Notes: generated by a model from the sequence alone, not told the origin. Positions 1 through 6,940 are shown, numbered from the stretch's first letter. The stretch: DNA of 9,577 nucleotides from Marinosulfonomonas sp. (GCA_022712735.1 JAFLKA010000266.1:1-9577), one strand, 5' to 3'. Made by a program: numbers and translations.

Positions 1-948
1 ATCCAGATGATGGCCGGGCTGATTTCGGGCTATTGCGAGGTGGCGGATTATCCGTTCCGGTTCCAGAATTTGGGGACTGATAGTATCGACAGCTATCAGG
101 GGAAATCCGGCCAGAATGCCAAGGCGTTTATCAATAATGTGGTTGATCCCAACGTGATCGGTTTTGGCACGATTGACGATATTGACCAGTTGGCAGGCAA
201 ACGTGGCGACCGGCAATCATCGGCTGGGCAGTTGGAGATTACGGCCGTTTTGATGGAGAGTTTCGCGGGGGCCAATACGGTGGTTCGGGGGAATTGCACC
301 TTCGGGATGTTTTCGAATTACCCTGAAAATGTCGATGATGCGTTGCGGCAACGGGCGGGAGCGCGGTTTTTGGTGGATGGTCCGCAGACCCGGGAGGATT
401 ACATTGATATTTTACATCTGTTGATGGGCAAGAACCATTCGATCCCTACAGGGGATCATGAGTTGTTTGCTGCGCAAGAGATCAAGAAAGCGGTGGCGGC
501 GTCGTTCGAGGGGCACTCGAAACCGCATGAGGACGGGTTGCTGGAAGTGTTCGAGAAGGTGTCCAAAGACATCGGGGCGCTGGATACGATTGCCAAACTG
601 GGGGCTTACCTTAAGGGAATTCAGGAGGCGGATGAGCGGTTCACGGGGCGGGCGATTAAGAACATCACCGATGCGGTCAAGGTGCGGGCGATGGATTTTG
701 AGCTGCCGGACGAATGGATGGAGGAACCCGATTTGTTCCTGTTCAAACCCTATGACGAAAAGCTGGGGATGATCACCGAGATGACCCAGCCGATTTCGGT
801 CGAGATGGTGATACAGGAGATCAACCGCTATGCGGATTCGGAATTCCGCTATGCCGATAAATCGGACGAGATCGCGATTGCGAATGCGGTGCGGGATATG
901 GAACGGATGGAAGAGGCGAAACGGCGGTATTTGGAGGGGAAGGGGTGA
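1..948 (+). CDS. AAA+ family ATPase, 5'-truncated by window edge
   Basis: The reading frame is open from base 1, so the window holds the C-terminal 315 residues; the N-terminus and Walker A motif lie upstream. Counting from the first in-window codon, a classical AAA core is visible: a Walker B strand and acidic pair at about 53-60 (IGFGTIDD) followed by IDQLAGKR, a sensor-1-like Asn near 106 in SNYPENVDDALRQR, arginine-finger candidates R116/R118/R122, and a sensor-2 GRAIKN near 216. This is the protein-remodelling AAA layout rather than an ABC or helicase fold. The second acidic residue of Walker B is Asp where Glu is usual (IDDID instead of the common DEID). The C-terminal ~90 residues are helical and charged, ending in a basic and acidic tail. 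The stop overlaps the GTG start of the next gene (GTGA), so it heads or belongs to a translationally coupled operon with membrane proteins and a DUF6638-type protein. Substrate and exact subfamily are unknown. Confidence 0.85.
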   Translation: MQMMAGLISGYCEVADYPFRFQNLGTDSIDSYQGKSGQNAKAFINNVVDPNVIGFGTIDDIDQLAGKRGDRQSSAGQLEITAVLMESFAGANTVVRGNCTFGMFSNYPENVDDALRQRAGARFLVDGPQTREDYIDILHLLMGKNHSIPTGDHELFAAQEIKKAVAASFEGHSKPHEDGLLEVFEKVSKDIGALDTIAKLGAYLKGIQEADERFTGRAIKNITDAVKVRAMDFELPDEWMEEPDLFLFKPYDEKLGMITEMTQPISVEMVIQEINRYADSEFRYADKSDEIAIANAVRDMERMEEAKRRYLEGKG

Positions 949-1568
949 GCATTGAAACTTGGAGTGCGCTTGCCAACTGTGTAATGGCAGGAGCCGCTGT
1001 GGCCGCGGCCATTGCTGCATTTGTCGGCCTAAATGCTTGGAAAAAACAAGGTGTTTGGCAAGCCGATAGCGAGTTAGCAAGGCAGATATTAGTATCACTC
1101 TACAAATATCGAGATACTCTATATGCAGTTCGACACCCAGCAATGTCACATTCGGAAATGGAGTGTGATTTCGGTGCACAGGGAAGTCTCACAGATAGGC
1201 AAAAGAGAAGCCAAGGAATAATAAACGCTTATGCAAAAAGATGGGAACGCCATTATGAGAAGAGAGCAGAATTAAACGCGCTCCTAATTGAATCGGATGC
1301 AGTTTGGGAGAGCGCATTATCTGAGTTAGTAGATGAGGTTAAAAATTTAGAACATGAATTATTCACATATATTATGATCTATCTGGATGCGAGCCACAGA
1401 GAATATTCAGATCAAACAATGAATGAAAGCTATAGAGAAGTGCTCTCGAAGAAGCGAGACATTCTATATGATCTGCTAGATGAAAGTGATGACTACCGCA
1501 GTGACTTCAATCGTTTACTGAAACCTGTTGAAGCCTATCTAAGGAAAAAGTTGGGACGAGGAAGATGA
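945..1568 (+). CDS. Unknown protein with N-terminal membrane anchor; low-G+C, probably acquired
   Basis: 207 residues. The GTG start overlaps the upstream TGA and has a strong Shine-Dalgarno (GGAGG at 933-937, 7-nt spacing) inside the last codons of the ATPase gene. One hydrophobic helix (about residues 9-30) is followed by WKKQ. The rest is soluble, mainly helical and charged, with an LARQILVSLYKYRD segment near 44-57 and coiled-coil-prone Glu/Lys stretches. I do not recognise a named domain. Base and codon use differ sharply from both neighbours: of 16 Arg codons I count nine AGA/AGG and four CGA, and ATA, TTA and CTA are frequent, whereas flanking genes favour CGG/CGC and CTG/TTG. This points to recent horizontal entry. 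The 3' end overlaps the next gene by 4 bp (ATGA), so it sits seamlessly in the operon. Possible roles are an accessory membrane partner of the ATPase or unrelated cargo; the sequence does not decide. Confidence 0.8.
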   Translation: MSIETWSALANCVMAGAAVAAAIAAFVGLNAWKKQGVWQADSELARQILVSLYKYRDTLYAVRHPAMSHSEMECDFGAQGSLTDRQKRSQGIINAYAKRWERHYEKRAELNALLIESDAVWESALSELVDEVKNLEHELFTYIMIYLDASHREYSDQTMNESYREVLSKKRDILYDLLDESDDYRSDFNRLLKPVEAYLRKKLGRGR

Positions 1569-1918
1569 CCCCAACCGCCGTCCTTTCCAACTGGGCCGAA
1601 ATGATCCTGCCGGTGGCGGGGGTTGCTCTGTTGGCGGCGTTGCTGCCTCTGTCTATTGCGCGGAGTTTTCCGCAGAGCTGGTATGGGTTGTTCTGGAACC
1701 TGCTGATCTCGTTTCTGGTTTTGCTGGTGATCAGCGTCACATATTTCGCCATGTTCCGCCCGCCGAATGATATAGTGGCGATCACGGCCAACGGGGAATA
1801 CTATATGTCCTCGTCAGCAGGGCTGATCCGGCTGGGATTATTATCGGCGATGGTCTGGGGGCCGATTGTGTTGGTGGTGTTGGCGATGCAGCCGCAGAAA
1901 TGGAGACCAGAGATATGA
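1565..1918 (+). CDS. Unknown three-TM integral membrane protein
   Basis: 117 residues with about three transmembrane helices at residues 12-31, 41-63 and 85-108, and a short loop (about 64-82, containing RPPNDIVAITANGEYY) between the second and third. The ATG overlaps the upstream stop as ATGA; GGGA at 1553-1556 gives a weak ribosome binding site. Codon use returns to the G+C-rich pattern of the ATPase gene, so it belongs to the native operon, unlike the gene before it. Its own stop overlaps the start of the next gene by 4 bp. No catalytic motif or named family is apparent. Its place between the ATPase and the DUF6638-type gene suggests a membrane subunit or anchor for the same process (inference only). 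Confidence 0.75.
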   Translation: MTPTAVLSNWAEMILPVAGVALLAALLPLSIARSFPQSWYGLFWNLLISFLVLLVISVTYFAMFRPPNDIVAITANGEYYMSSSAGLIRLGLLSAMVWGPIVLVVLAMQPQKWRPEI

Positions 1919-3264
1919 AACGTCTAATTGAACGTGGTCTGATGTTTGGCAACCTGATCCGTATTTCCTCGCCCGCATTGGTCGAGCGGTACAATCGTGC
2001 GTTGAAACAGTTGACCGGCAAGAAGACGCGGCTGAAGTCTTTTCATGTCGATATTTCGGGGTATTCGCCAGAGGTGGGTGATAGTCTGAAGGACCATTTG
2101 TATCTGAACGAGGGGGGCTGTAACCGGCAGTTTATTCTGCTGACCACCGAGCAGAAAACCGCGCCGTTGTTGAACGCACAGTTTTCCACCTCACGCGGGA
2201 TATTGCGCCAGTTTATTGAGGAAAACGAGGCGCAACTGTTTGCCCTGACCGCCAAGGATGCGGTGGCGGGGGAGTTGTTGAACTCGGTCTATTCAGTCGA
2301 GGAAGCGGTGCGGCTGTTTGACATCCGCCAAGTGACGATCGAGGCGGACACCACCGAGGCGCATGTGAAATCGGCGCAAGCCTTGGCAGACAAGATCGAG
2401 CGGTTCAAGCGCGAGGATGATGCGTGGTGGGACGATGTTCTGATCGCGGAAATGATCGGGCTGGCCAAGAAAACCGGTGATGTGACGCGCGCACCTTTGC
2501 GCCTGAAAAAGATGAAATTCAGTCAGGATAACTTCTGGAGCAAACATTTTGGCGGCATCTATTTATTTCGCACGATGGAGCATCCGGCGGCGATTTGTGC
2601 GGGTGGCAAGGCGGATCTGGGCAAGCTGCCGATTGACTATACGTTTGATTTCAACGACCGGAACGAGATTGCGATTTTTCTGGAGCTGAACGATCTGGTC
2701 GAGCCGATTGTGAAGGCGCGGGGCGTGGATGCGGCGGCGATTTTGCAGCAGAAAATGGATTTTATTACGGTCGATGTGGCGGCCGAAAAGGGCGAGGATT
2801 TGAGCGGGACGACACGGCGCGATATCCGGGCGCTGACACGTAAATATGCGAGTGATTTGCCCGAGGAGTTTCACGGGCTGGCTTCGTTGTTGCGCTGGGC
2901 ACAATCCGGCGGGGGATGGCCACGGATTTCATCGGACCATCCGGCATATTTCTATACGCTTCGCTCCAAACCGCACGCGGACAGGGATTTGGTGAATATG
3001 CTGTTGGCGGCGTTAACGCCAATGGATATTCGCCAGTTGTTCATTTGCCATAAGGAACGGTTTTACCATTCCTATTCGGCGTGGCCGGATGCAAAAAAGA
3101 CATATGTTGCAGAGTTTCTGGAGCGGGAATATCAGGTGGACAAGGCGGGCGCGCGCGCGGCGTTATTTGGGGAGGGTGAGCCGATGGAAGAACCCGTGGC
3201 AATGCCCGAGCCTGAGGATTTAATCGAATTGGTTGGCCCGTGGGGCGCGGTGAGGAGGAATTAA
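1915..3264 (+). CDS. DUF6638-type protein, function unknown
   Basis: 449 residues from the ATG at 1915, chosen because it forms an ATGA overlap and has GGAG at 1902-1905 with 9-nt spacing; an in-frame ATG at 1900 lacks such a site. The N-terminus MKRLIERGLMFGNLIRISSPALVERYNRAL and the following ...FHVDISGYSPEVGDSL... stretch match what I remember of the rhodobacterial family labelled DUF6638; that name is from memory and unchecked. The protein is soluble, with no signal peptide or TM helix. A central aromatic patch (DNFWSKHFGGIYLFR, about residues 206-220) and a region rich in HKERFYHSYSAWPDAKK near 380-396 look conserved-type but match no enzyme I know. The C-terminus is acidic and Pro/Glu-rich. 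It is the largest protein of the ATPase operon and a candidate partner or substrate adaptor of the ATPase (inference). Confidence 0.8.
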   Translation: MKRLIERGLMFGNLIRISSPALVERYNRALKQLTGKKTRLKSFHVDISGYSPEVGDSLKDHLYLNEGGCNRQFILLTTEQKTAPLLNAQFSTSRGILRQFIEENEAQLFALTAKDAVAGELLNSVYSVEEAVRLFDIRQVTIEADTTEAHVKSAQALADKIERFKREDDAWWDDVLIAEMIGLAKKTGDVTRAPLRLKKMKFSQDNFWSKHFGGIYLFRTMEHPAAICAGGKADLGKLPIDYTFDFNDRNEIAIFLELNDLVEPIVKARGVDAAAILQQKMDFITVDVAAEKGEDLSGTTRRDIRALTRKYASDLPEEFHGLASLLRWAQSGGGWPRISSDHPAYFYTLRSKPHADRDLVNMLLAALTPMDIRQLFICHKERFYHSYSAWPDAKKTYVAEFLEREYQVDKAGARAALFGEGEPMEEPVAMPEPEDLIELVGPWGAVRRN

Positions 3265-3265
3265 A

Positions 3266-3541
3266 ATGGGGTTAATCCGGTTAATTGTGCTGGGATTTGT
3301 CGGGCTGAGCGTGGTCTATTTCGCGATCTCGATCTTTTCGCGGTCTATCCGGCGCGAGAAGCTGGAAAAAGAATGGGATGCAAATCCTCCCGAGGGGGGT
3401 GATGCAGCGGCGCGGGATGTCTATATAGACGAGGGTATGGTCGAATATGAGGGCGGTTTTCGCAAGAAGCTGATCGTGTTGGTCTATGTCATCCCGCCAA
3501 TTTTTGTGGCGGTTATTCTTTATCTAACGAACACCCAGTGA
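3266..3541 (+). CDS. Small two-TM membrane protein, unknown function
   Basis: 91 residues. A near-perfect Shine-Dalgarno (AGGAGG at 3253-3258, 7-nt spacing), only a few bases before the upstream stop, fixes the ATG at 3266 one base after that stop. Helix 1 spans about residues 3-25 and helix 2 about 68-88. The 40-residue loop between them is strongly charged and starts with RSIRREKLEKEW and ends with RKK. By the positive-inside rule the loop is cytoplasmic and both termini periplasmic. No family recognised. The strong ribosome site suggests it is made in excess of the upstream genes. It ends in a GTGA overlap with the alternative start of the DUF1523 gene. Confidence 0.75.
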   Translation: MGLIRLIVLGFVGLSVVYFAISIFSRSIRREKLEKEWDANPPEGGDAAARDVYIDEGMVEYEGGFRKKLIVLVYVIPPIFVAVILYLTNTQ

Positions 3542-3549
3542 GGTTTGAA

Positions 3550-4251
3550 ATGCGCAAAGTTATAATCATATTGAAGGTGCTGCCTTTGCTGTTAGTTTTC
3601 GGGGTGCTGCACTATGTTTTACCACAGCATGATATTGCGCGGGTGACATCAACCGAGGTGATCCGGCAGGATTTCACCACGTTTAACCGGATGTTCTATG
3701 CGCAAGCGGACAGTGGTGCCGCCGAGCATGCGACACGCGATATCCGGTTTGTATATACAGAGCGGCAGAAGACGTTTCTGTTAGGGTTTATCCCGCGTGA
3801 GGCGCGGGGCGTGATGGTGTATCGCAACGAGGATACTGGCTGGATCTGGCCGCCGTATTTCAAGTTTGACAGTTCGGATTTGCAAGCCGAAGCGGCGGCG
3901 GCTGTTTCGGTTACCGGCGGCGAGCAGTGGGTGGTGATCACCCATTACGGCTGGCGCAACAAATTCTTCTCGATCTATCCGAATGCCATTGGGGTTCGTA
4001 GTATTACGGGGCCGGATGTGCAGATTATCCCGTGGTTCAACATCTTCTTTTTCATATTCCTGATTGTCGCCTATTTCTTTGTCCGCGCCATGTGGCGGCA
4101 GTTTAGGGAACGTTCGGTTGATCCGTTGCTTGAGGATGCAGGCGAGGTTTGGGACAAGGTTGATGACCAGGCTGATGCGGCCAAGCAACGTGCCAGCGGG
4201 TTTTTCGGGCGGATTGGTGCGTGGCTGGCAACGTGGCGTAAGAAGAAGTGA
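3550..4251 (+). CDS. DUF1523 family membrane-anchored protein
   Basis: 233 residues from ATG 3550 (AGG at 3541-3543, 6-nt spacing). A GTG at 3538 in the same frame, overlapping the upstream stop as GTGA, is an alternative start adding four residues. The order of segments fits DUF1523: an N-terminal signal-anchor helix (about 5-21), LHYVLPQHDIARV just after it, a periplasmic domain containing MVYRNEDTGWIWPPYFKFDSSDLQAEA and VITHYGWRNKFFSIYPNAIGVR, a second TM helix (about 158-182), then a cytoplasmic amphipathic tail with WRQFRERSVDPLLEDAGEVWDKVDDQAD ending in WRKKK. The family is common in roseobacters and has no assigned function. Being last in the ATPase operon, it may supply the periplasm-facing part of that system (inference). 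Confidence 0.85.
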   Translation: MRKVIIILKVLPLLLVFGVLHYVLPQHDIARVTSTEVIRQDFTTFNRMFYAQADSGAAEHATRDIRFVYTERQKTFLLGFIPREARGVMVYRNEDTGWIWPPYFKFDSSDLQAEAAAAVSVTGGEQWVVITHYGWRNKFFSIYPNAIGVRSITGPDVQIIPWFNIFFFIFLIVAYFFVRAMWRQFRERSVDPLLEDAGEVWDKVDDQADAAKQRASGFFGRIGAWLATWRKKK

Positions 4252-4306
4252 AAAGGTTTAAGGCGCTGCGCGCGGCAGGTATTTAAGGCAAGAAGAAGGG
4301 CGCGGG

Positions 4307-5176
4307 TTAGTGTGCTTTTGTGCGGGCGCGCCATAGGGTGAACAGGCCCGCCATGACCACGACCGCCCCGCCGATGGCCACGTTCAGGCGCAGGGTTTCG
4401 TTGAAGATCAGGATGCCGATGGTGGAGGCAAAGACCAGTTGCAGGTAGGCAAACGGCTGAACCGCGCTGGCCTCGGCTACCTCGTAGCATTTGATCAGGA
4501 GCCAGTGGCCAAGCACGCCTGTGACACAGAGCGCTGCCATCCATATCCAGTCAGATGCGACCATTGGTTCCCAATACCATAGCCCCACAGCCGTGATGCC
4601 AAGCGCGCCCACAGTGCCGGTCCAGAAGAAACTGGTGGCGGCGGTGTCGCGCCTTGCAGCGTAACGGGTCAGCAGACCATAAAGGGCGAACATCAGGGCG
4701 GCGATCAGCGGGATGATGGCGGCAGGTTGAAACACAGTGACGCCCGGTTGCAGGATGATCAGCACGCCGACAAAACCGATACCGACAGCGGCCCAGCGAC
4801 GCCAACCAACGGTTTCGCCGAGGATCGGGCCGGAGAGGGCGGCGATCAGCAGCGGGTAGCTGATGAAGATGGCGTGAGTCTCGACCAAGCCAAGCAATAC
4901 GAAAGCCTGAACCGTGACGGCGATTTCGGCGACCAATAGCAAGGCGCGGAAGGCTTGCAGGAATGGTTGTGTTGTGCGGGCCGTTTGGCGGATACCGCCA
5001 GGGGCGCGGGCAGCGATGGTGAGAACGAAAGCCGCAAAGAACCAGTAGCGGATCATCAGGACCATATAGACGTTATATTCGCTTGCAAGGTGGCGTGAGA
5101 TACCGTCCTGCACCGAGAATACAAAAGTGGTGGCGATCATCAGCCAGATGCCAAGGCGGGTGTTTTTCTGTGTCAT
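4307..5176 (-). CDS. EamA-type DMT superfamily transporter
   Basis: 289 residues, the usual length for a ten-helix drug/metabolite transporter. Two EamA repeats are visible, about residues 8-140 and 150-283, each of five hydrophobic helices; the first contains the typical IRYWFFAAFV...RALLLVAE region and the helix ending PLLIAALSGPILGE, matched in the second repeat by PFAYLQLVFASTIGILIFNETL. Family members export metabolites, often amino acids or related compounds, across the inner membrane; the substrate here cannot be read. The ATG overlaps the mnmD stop by 4 bp in the ATGA manner, with GGCGG about 7 nt upstream, so it is the second gene of an mnmD-led transcript. It ends 55 bp from the convergent DUF1523 gene, and no clear hairpin terminator is seen in that gap. 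Confidence 0.9.
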   Translation of the reverse strand: MTQKNTRLGIWLMIATTFVFSVQDGISRHLASEYNVYMVLMIRYWFFAAFVLTIAARAPGGIRQTARTTQPFLQAFRALLLVAEIAVTVQAFVLLGLVETHAIFISYPLLIAALSGPILGETVGWRRWAAVGIGFVGVLIILQPGVTVFQPAAIIPLIAALMFALYGLLTRYAARRDTAATSFFWTGTVGALGITAVGLWYWEPMVASDWIWMAALCVTGVLGHWLLIKCYEVAEASAVQPFAYLQLVFASTIGILIFNETLRLNVAIGGAVVVMAGLFTLWRARTKAH

Positions 5177-5859
5177 GTCAGCACCGCCGTGGTCATGTGG
5201 CGTTTGCGCCCGAAACCTGTGGTTCTGGTGACGGTGAAGCCCGCAGATGCAAGGCCGCGGCGCACAAATCCGGCGGCGGTATAGGTGGCAAGGGTGCCGG
5301 TTGGCGCGGTATGTTTGGCGACATTGGCAAGCAGTTCATCACCCCAGAGTTCGGGATTTTTGGCAGGGGAAAACCCGTCGAGGAACCATGCGTTCGCTGC
5401 GTTCGCCCATTCAGGTAGGGTGACGCGGGCATCGCCAATGATGATGTTGGCGATCAGGTCATCCGTTTCGATATAGCGTTTGCCTTTGGCCCATTCGGTC
5501 AGGAACGGGGCGGTGATGGCGTGGGCTTCGGGGAAGGCGGCAAGCGCCTTGTCCATATCGGGGGCGGACATCGGGAAGGCCTCGAAACTGGTGAAGTGCA
5601 GTGGGGTAGTTTGGCCCGATCTGCGCCATTCTAGCAAGGTGGTGAACATGTTGAGACCCGTGCCAAAGCCGAGTTCGGCGATGTGGAAATCGGGGGCAAA
5701 GCTGGCAGGCAGGTCATTGCCGGCAATAAAAACATGACGGGTTTCGGCAAGCCCGTTTTCAAGTGAAAAATAGGGATCATCAAAGCGGGTGCTGACGGGC
5801 AAGGTACCATCGCGCCACGTTAATTCTGCCGTCTGGATATGGTCGCTTGAATGGGTCAT
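5173..5859 (-). CDS. mnmD: MnmD, tRNA 5-methylaminomethyl-2-thiouridine(34) methyltransferase
   Basis: 228 residues from the ATG at 5859. It corresponds to the methyltransferase half of MnmC, which uses S-adenosylmethionine to convert nm5(s2)U34 to mnm5(s2)U34 in tRNAs for split-box codons. Visible features: the N-terminal LTWRDGTLPVSTRFDDPYFS segment, SAM-binding motif ELGFGTG at 62-68, the family signature DGFSPAKNPELW at 161-172, and the C-terminal TYTAAGFVRRGL...GFGRKRHM at about 192-222. The length fits MnmD without the flavin domain. A TTG at 5898 would extend the frame by 13 residues but would overlap the start codon of the divergent gene; neither start has a strong ribosome site, so the start is somewhat uncertain. 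The DMT transporter gene overlaps its stop. The FAD oxidoreductase that begins 38 bp away on the other strand is the likely counterpart of the missing MnmC domain. Confidence 0.92.
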   Translation of the reverse strand: MTHSSDHIQTAELTWRDGTLPVSTRFDDPYFSLENGLAETRHVFIAGNDLPASFAPDFHIAELGFGTGLNMFTTLLEWRRSGQTTPLHFTSFEAFPMSAPDMDKALAAFPEAHAITAPFLTEWAKGKRYIETDDLIANIIIGDARVTLPEWANAANAWFLDGFSPAKNPELWGDELLANVAKHTAPTGTLATYTAAGFVRRGLASAGFTVTRTTGFGRKRHMTTAVLT

Positions 5860-5883
5860 AACCTGCGGGACAATGAAAGAGGC

Positions 5884-5890
5884 AAGGCGG
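5884..5890 (+). promoter_or_regulatory. Ribosome binding site for the FAD oxidoreductase gene
   Basis: AAGGCGG, one mismatch from AAGGAGG, lies 7 nt before ATG 5898. It favours that ATG over the in-frame TTG at 5892. Confidence 0.6.
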
Positions 5891-5897
5891 TTTGGCA

Positions 5898-6938
5898 ATG
5901 GTAGATGTGACGGTAATAGGGGCAGGGATTTTCGGGCTATCGGTAGCCTATGCTTGCGTTACGCGCGGGGCCACGGTGCGGGTGATCGAAGAGGTGCGCA
6001 TCGGGGCTGGTTCAAGTGGTGGATTGGTCGGGGCGCTGGCCCCGCATACGCCTGAGCGGTGGGATGCAAAGAAAGAGTTCCAGTATCAGAGTTTGGCAAT
6101 GGCAGAGGTGCATTGGCGCGAGGTGGACCGGTTGTCTGGTGTGTTATCAGGATATGGGCGGATCGGCCGATTGCATCCGATTGCGTCTGAGCGGGTGTTA
6201 GGGTTGGCCTATGAGCGGGTAGATTATGCGCGTGAGATGTGGCGCGGCTTGGCCGAGTGGCGTGTGGTTGAGCGGTCGGAATATGGCGCGTGGGCACCGG
6301 AGAGCCCGACGGGGTATCTGGTGCATGACACGCTGAGCGCACGGATGCAGCCGCGTGGGGCTGCGGCGAGTTTGGCGGGGGCAGTGGTGGCGCTGGGCGG
6401 CGAGATTGTCATTGGCGAAGGGGTGGCTGAGGGCAAGGTTGTTTGGGCGACGGGGTATCGCGGTTTGCTGGCGCTGTCCGAGGAATTTGGTGCCGAGATT
6501 GGCAATGGAGTGAAGGGGCAGTCGGCCTTGTTGCGCTATGATGCCGGGGATGTGCCGCAGTTGTTTTCTGACGGGATTTATGTGGTGCCACATACGGACG
6601 GGACTGTTGCGGTTGGATCAACCAGCGAGCGGTATTGGGATGATCCAGTAGCGGTTGATGGGCTGCTGGACGCCTTTCTGGAGCAGGCATTTGCAGCGTT
6701 TCCGGTGCTGGAGGGGGCCGAGGTGTTGGAGCATTGGGCGGGGGTTCGTCCGCGCGGGCGCAAGCTGGCCCCGATGCTGGGCGCGTATCCGGAGCGCGAC
6801 GGGCATTTCATTGCCAATGGCGGCTTCAAGATCGGGTTTGGCATGGCGCCGAAGGTGGGCGAGGTGATGGCCGATCTGGTGCTGGACGGGGATGCAGGCG
6901 GGATACCCGACGCGTTTGCATTCGAGGCGAATATGTAG
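5898..6938 (+). CDS. FAD-dependent oxidoreductase (DAO fold), possible stand-alone MnmC oxidase
   Basis: 346 residues from ATG 5898, preceded by AAGGCGG at 7-nt spacing. The N-terminus carries the Rossmann dinucleotide motif VIGAGIFG (GxGxxG at 8-13), then GAGSSGGLVGALAP near 37-49, an ATG motif at 184-186 (VVWATGYRG), and near the C-terminus AGVRPRGRKLAPMLG (281-295) and NGGFKIGFGMAPKVGEVMADL (307-327), the second flavin-contacting region of the DAO family. Known members include glycine oxidase, D-amino acid dehydrogenase and the C-terminal domain of MnmC, which oxidatively removes the carboxymethyl group of cmnm5U34 to give nm5U34. Because it lies head-to-head with mnmD, whose product performs the next step, the MnmC-oxidase role is attractive, but sequence alone cannot exclude another amine substrate. 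A weak promoter-like pair TTGAAT (5847) and GACAAT (5869) with a 16-bp spacer lies upstream, partly inside mnmD. It converges with the MaoC gene across a 2-bp gap. Confidence 0.85.
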   Translation: MVDVTVIGAGIFGLSVAYACVTRGATVRVIEEVRIGAGSSGGLVGALAPHTPERWDAKKEFQYQSLAMAEVHWREVDRLSGVLSGYGRIGRLHPIASERVLGLAYERVDYAREMWRGLAEWRVVERSEYGAWAPESPTGYLVHDTLSARMQPRGAAASLAGAVVALGGEIVIGEGVAEGKVVWATGYRGLLALSEEFGAEIGNGVKGQSALLRYDAGDVPQLFSDGIYVVPHTDGTVAVGSTSERYWDDPVAVDGLLDAFLEQAFAAFPVLEGAEVLEHWAGVRPRGRKLAPMLGAYPERDGHFIANGGFKIGFGMAPKVGEVMADLVLDGDAGGIPDAFAFEANM

Positions 6939-6940
6939 GC

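Noticed and set aside
412..1179. 255-aa antisense open frame across the ATPase and the low-G+C gene
   Set aside because: It lies opposite two well-supported genes, shows a His/Arg/Leu-rich composition typical of reverse-strand shadows, and has no recognisable domain.
1900..1914. Upstream ATG at 1900 for the DUF6638-type gene
   Set aside because: It lacks a ribosome site, whereas ATG 1915 has GGAG at 9-nt spacing and the ATGA overlap seen elsewhere in the operon.
4257..4289. Direct repeat TTTAAGGC twice, 25 bp apart, each near AAGAAGAAG, in the gap between the DUF1523 and DMT genes
   Set aside because: Eight bases in such a short gap may be chance; no dyad symmetry, terminator or mobile-element trace accompanies it.
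4252..4306. Intrinsic terminator between the convergent DUF1523 and DMT genes
   Set aside because: Only a short GCGC/GCGC pairing is present, with no stable stem followed by a T-run.
5959..6690. Several antisense frames inside the FAD oxidoreductase gene
   Set aside because: Low-complexity Pro/Ala/Arg/Ser translations opposite a gene with intact flavin motifs.
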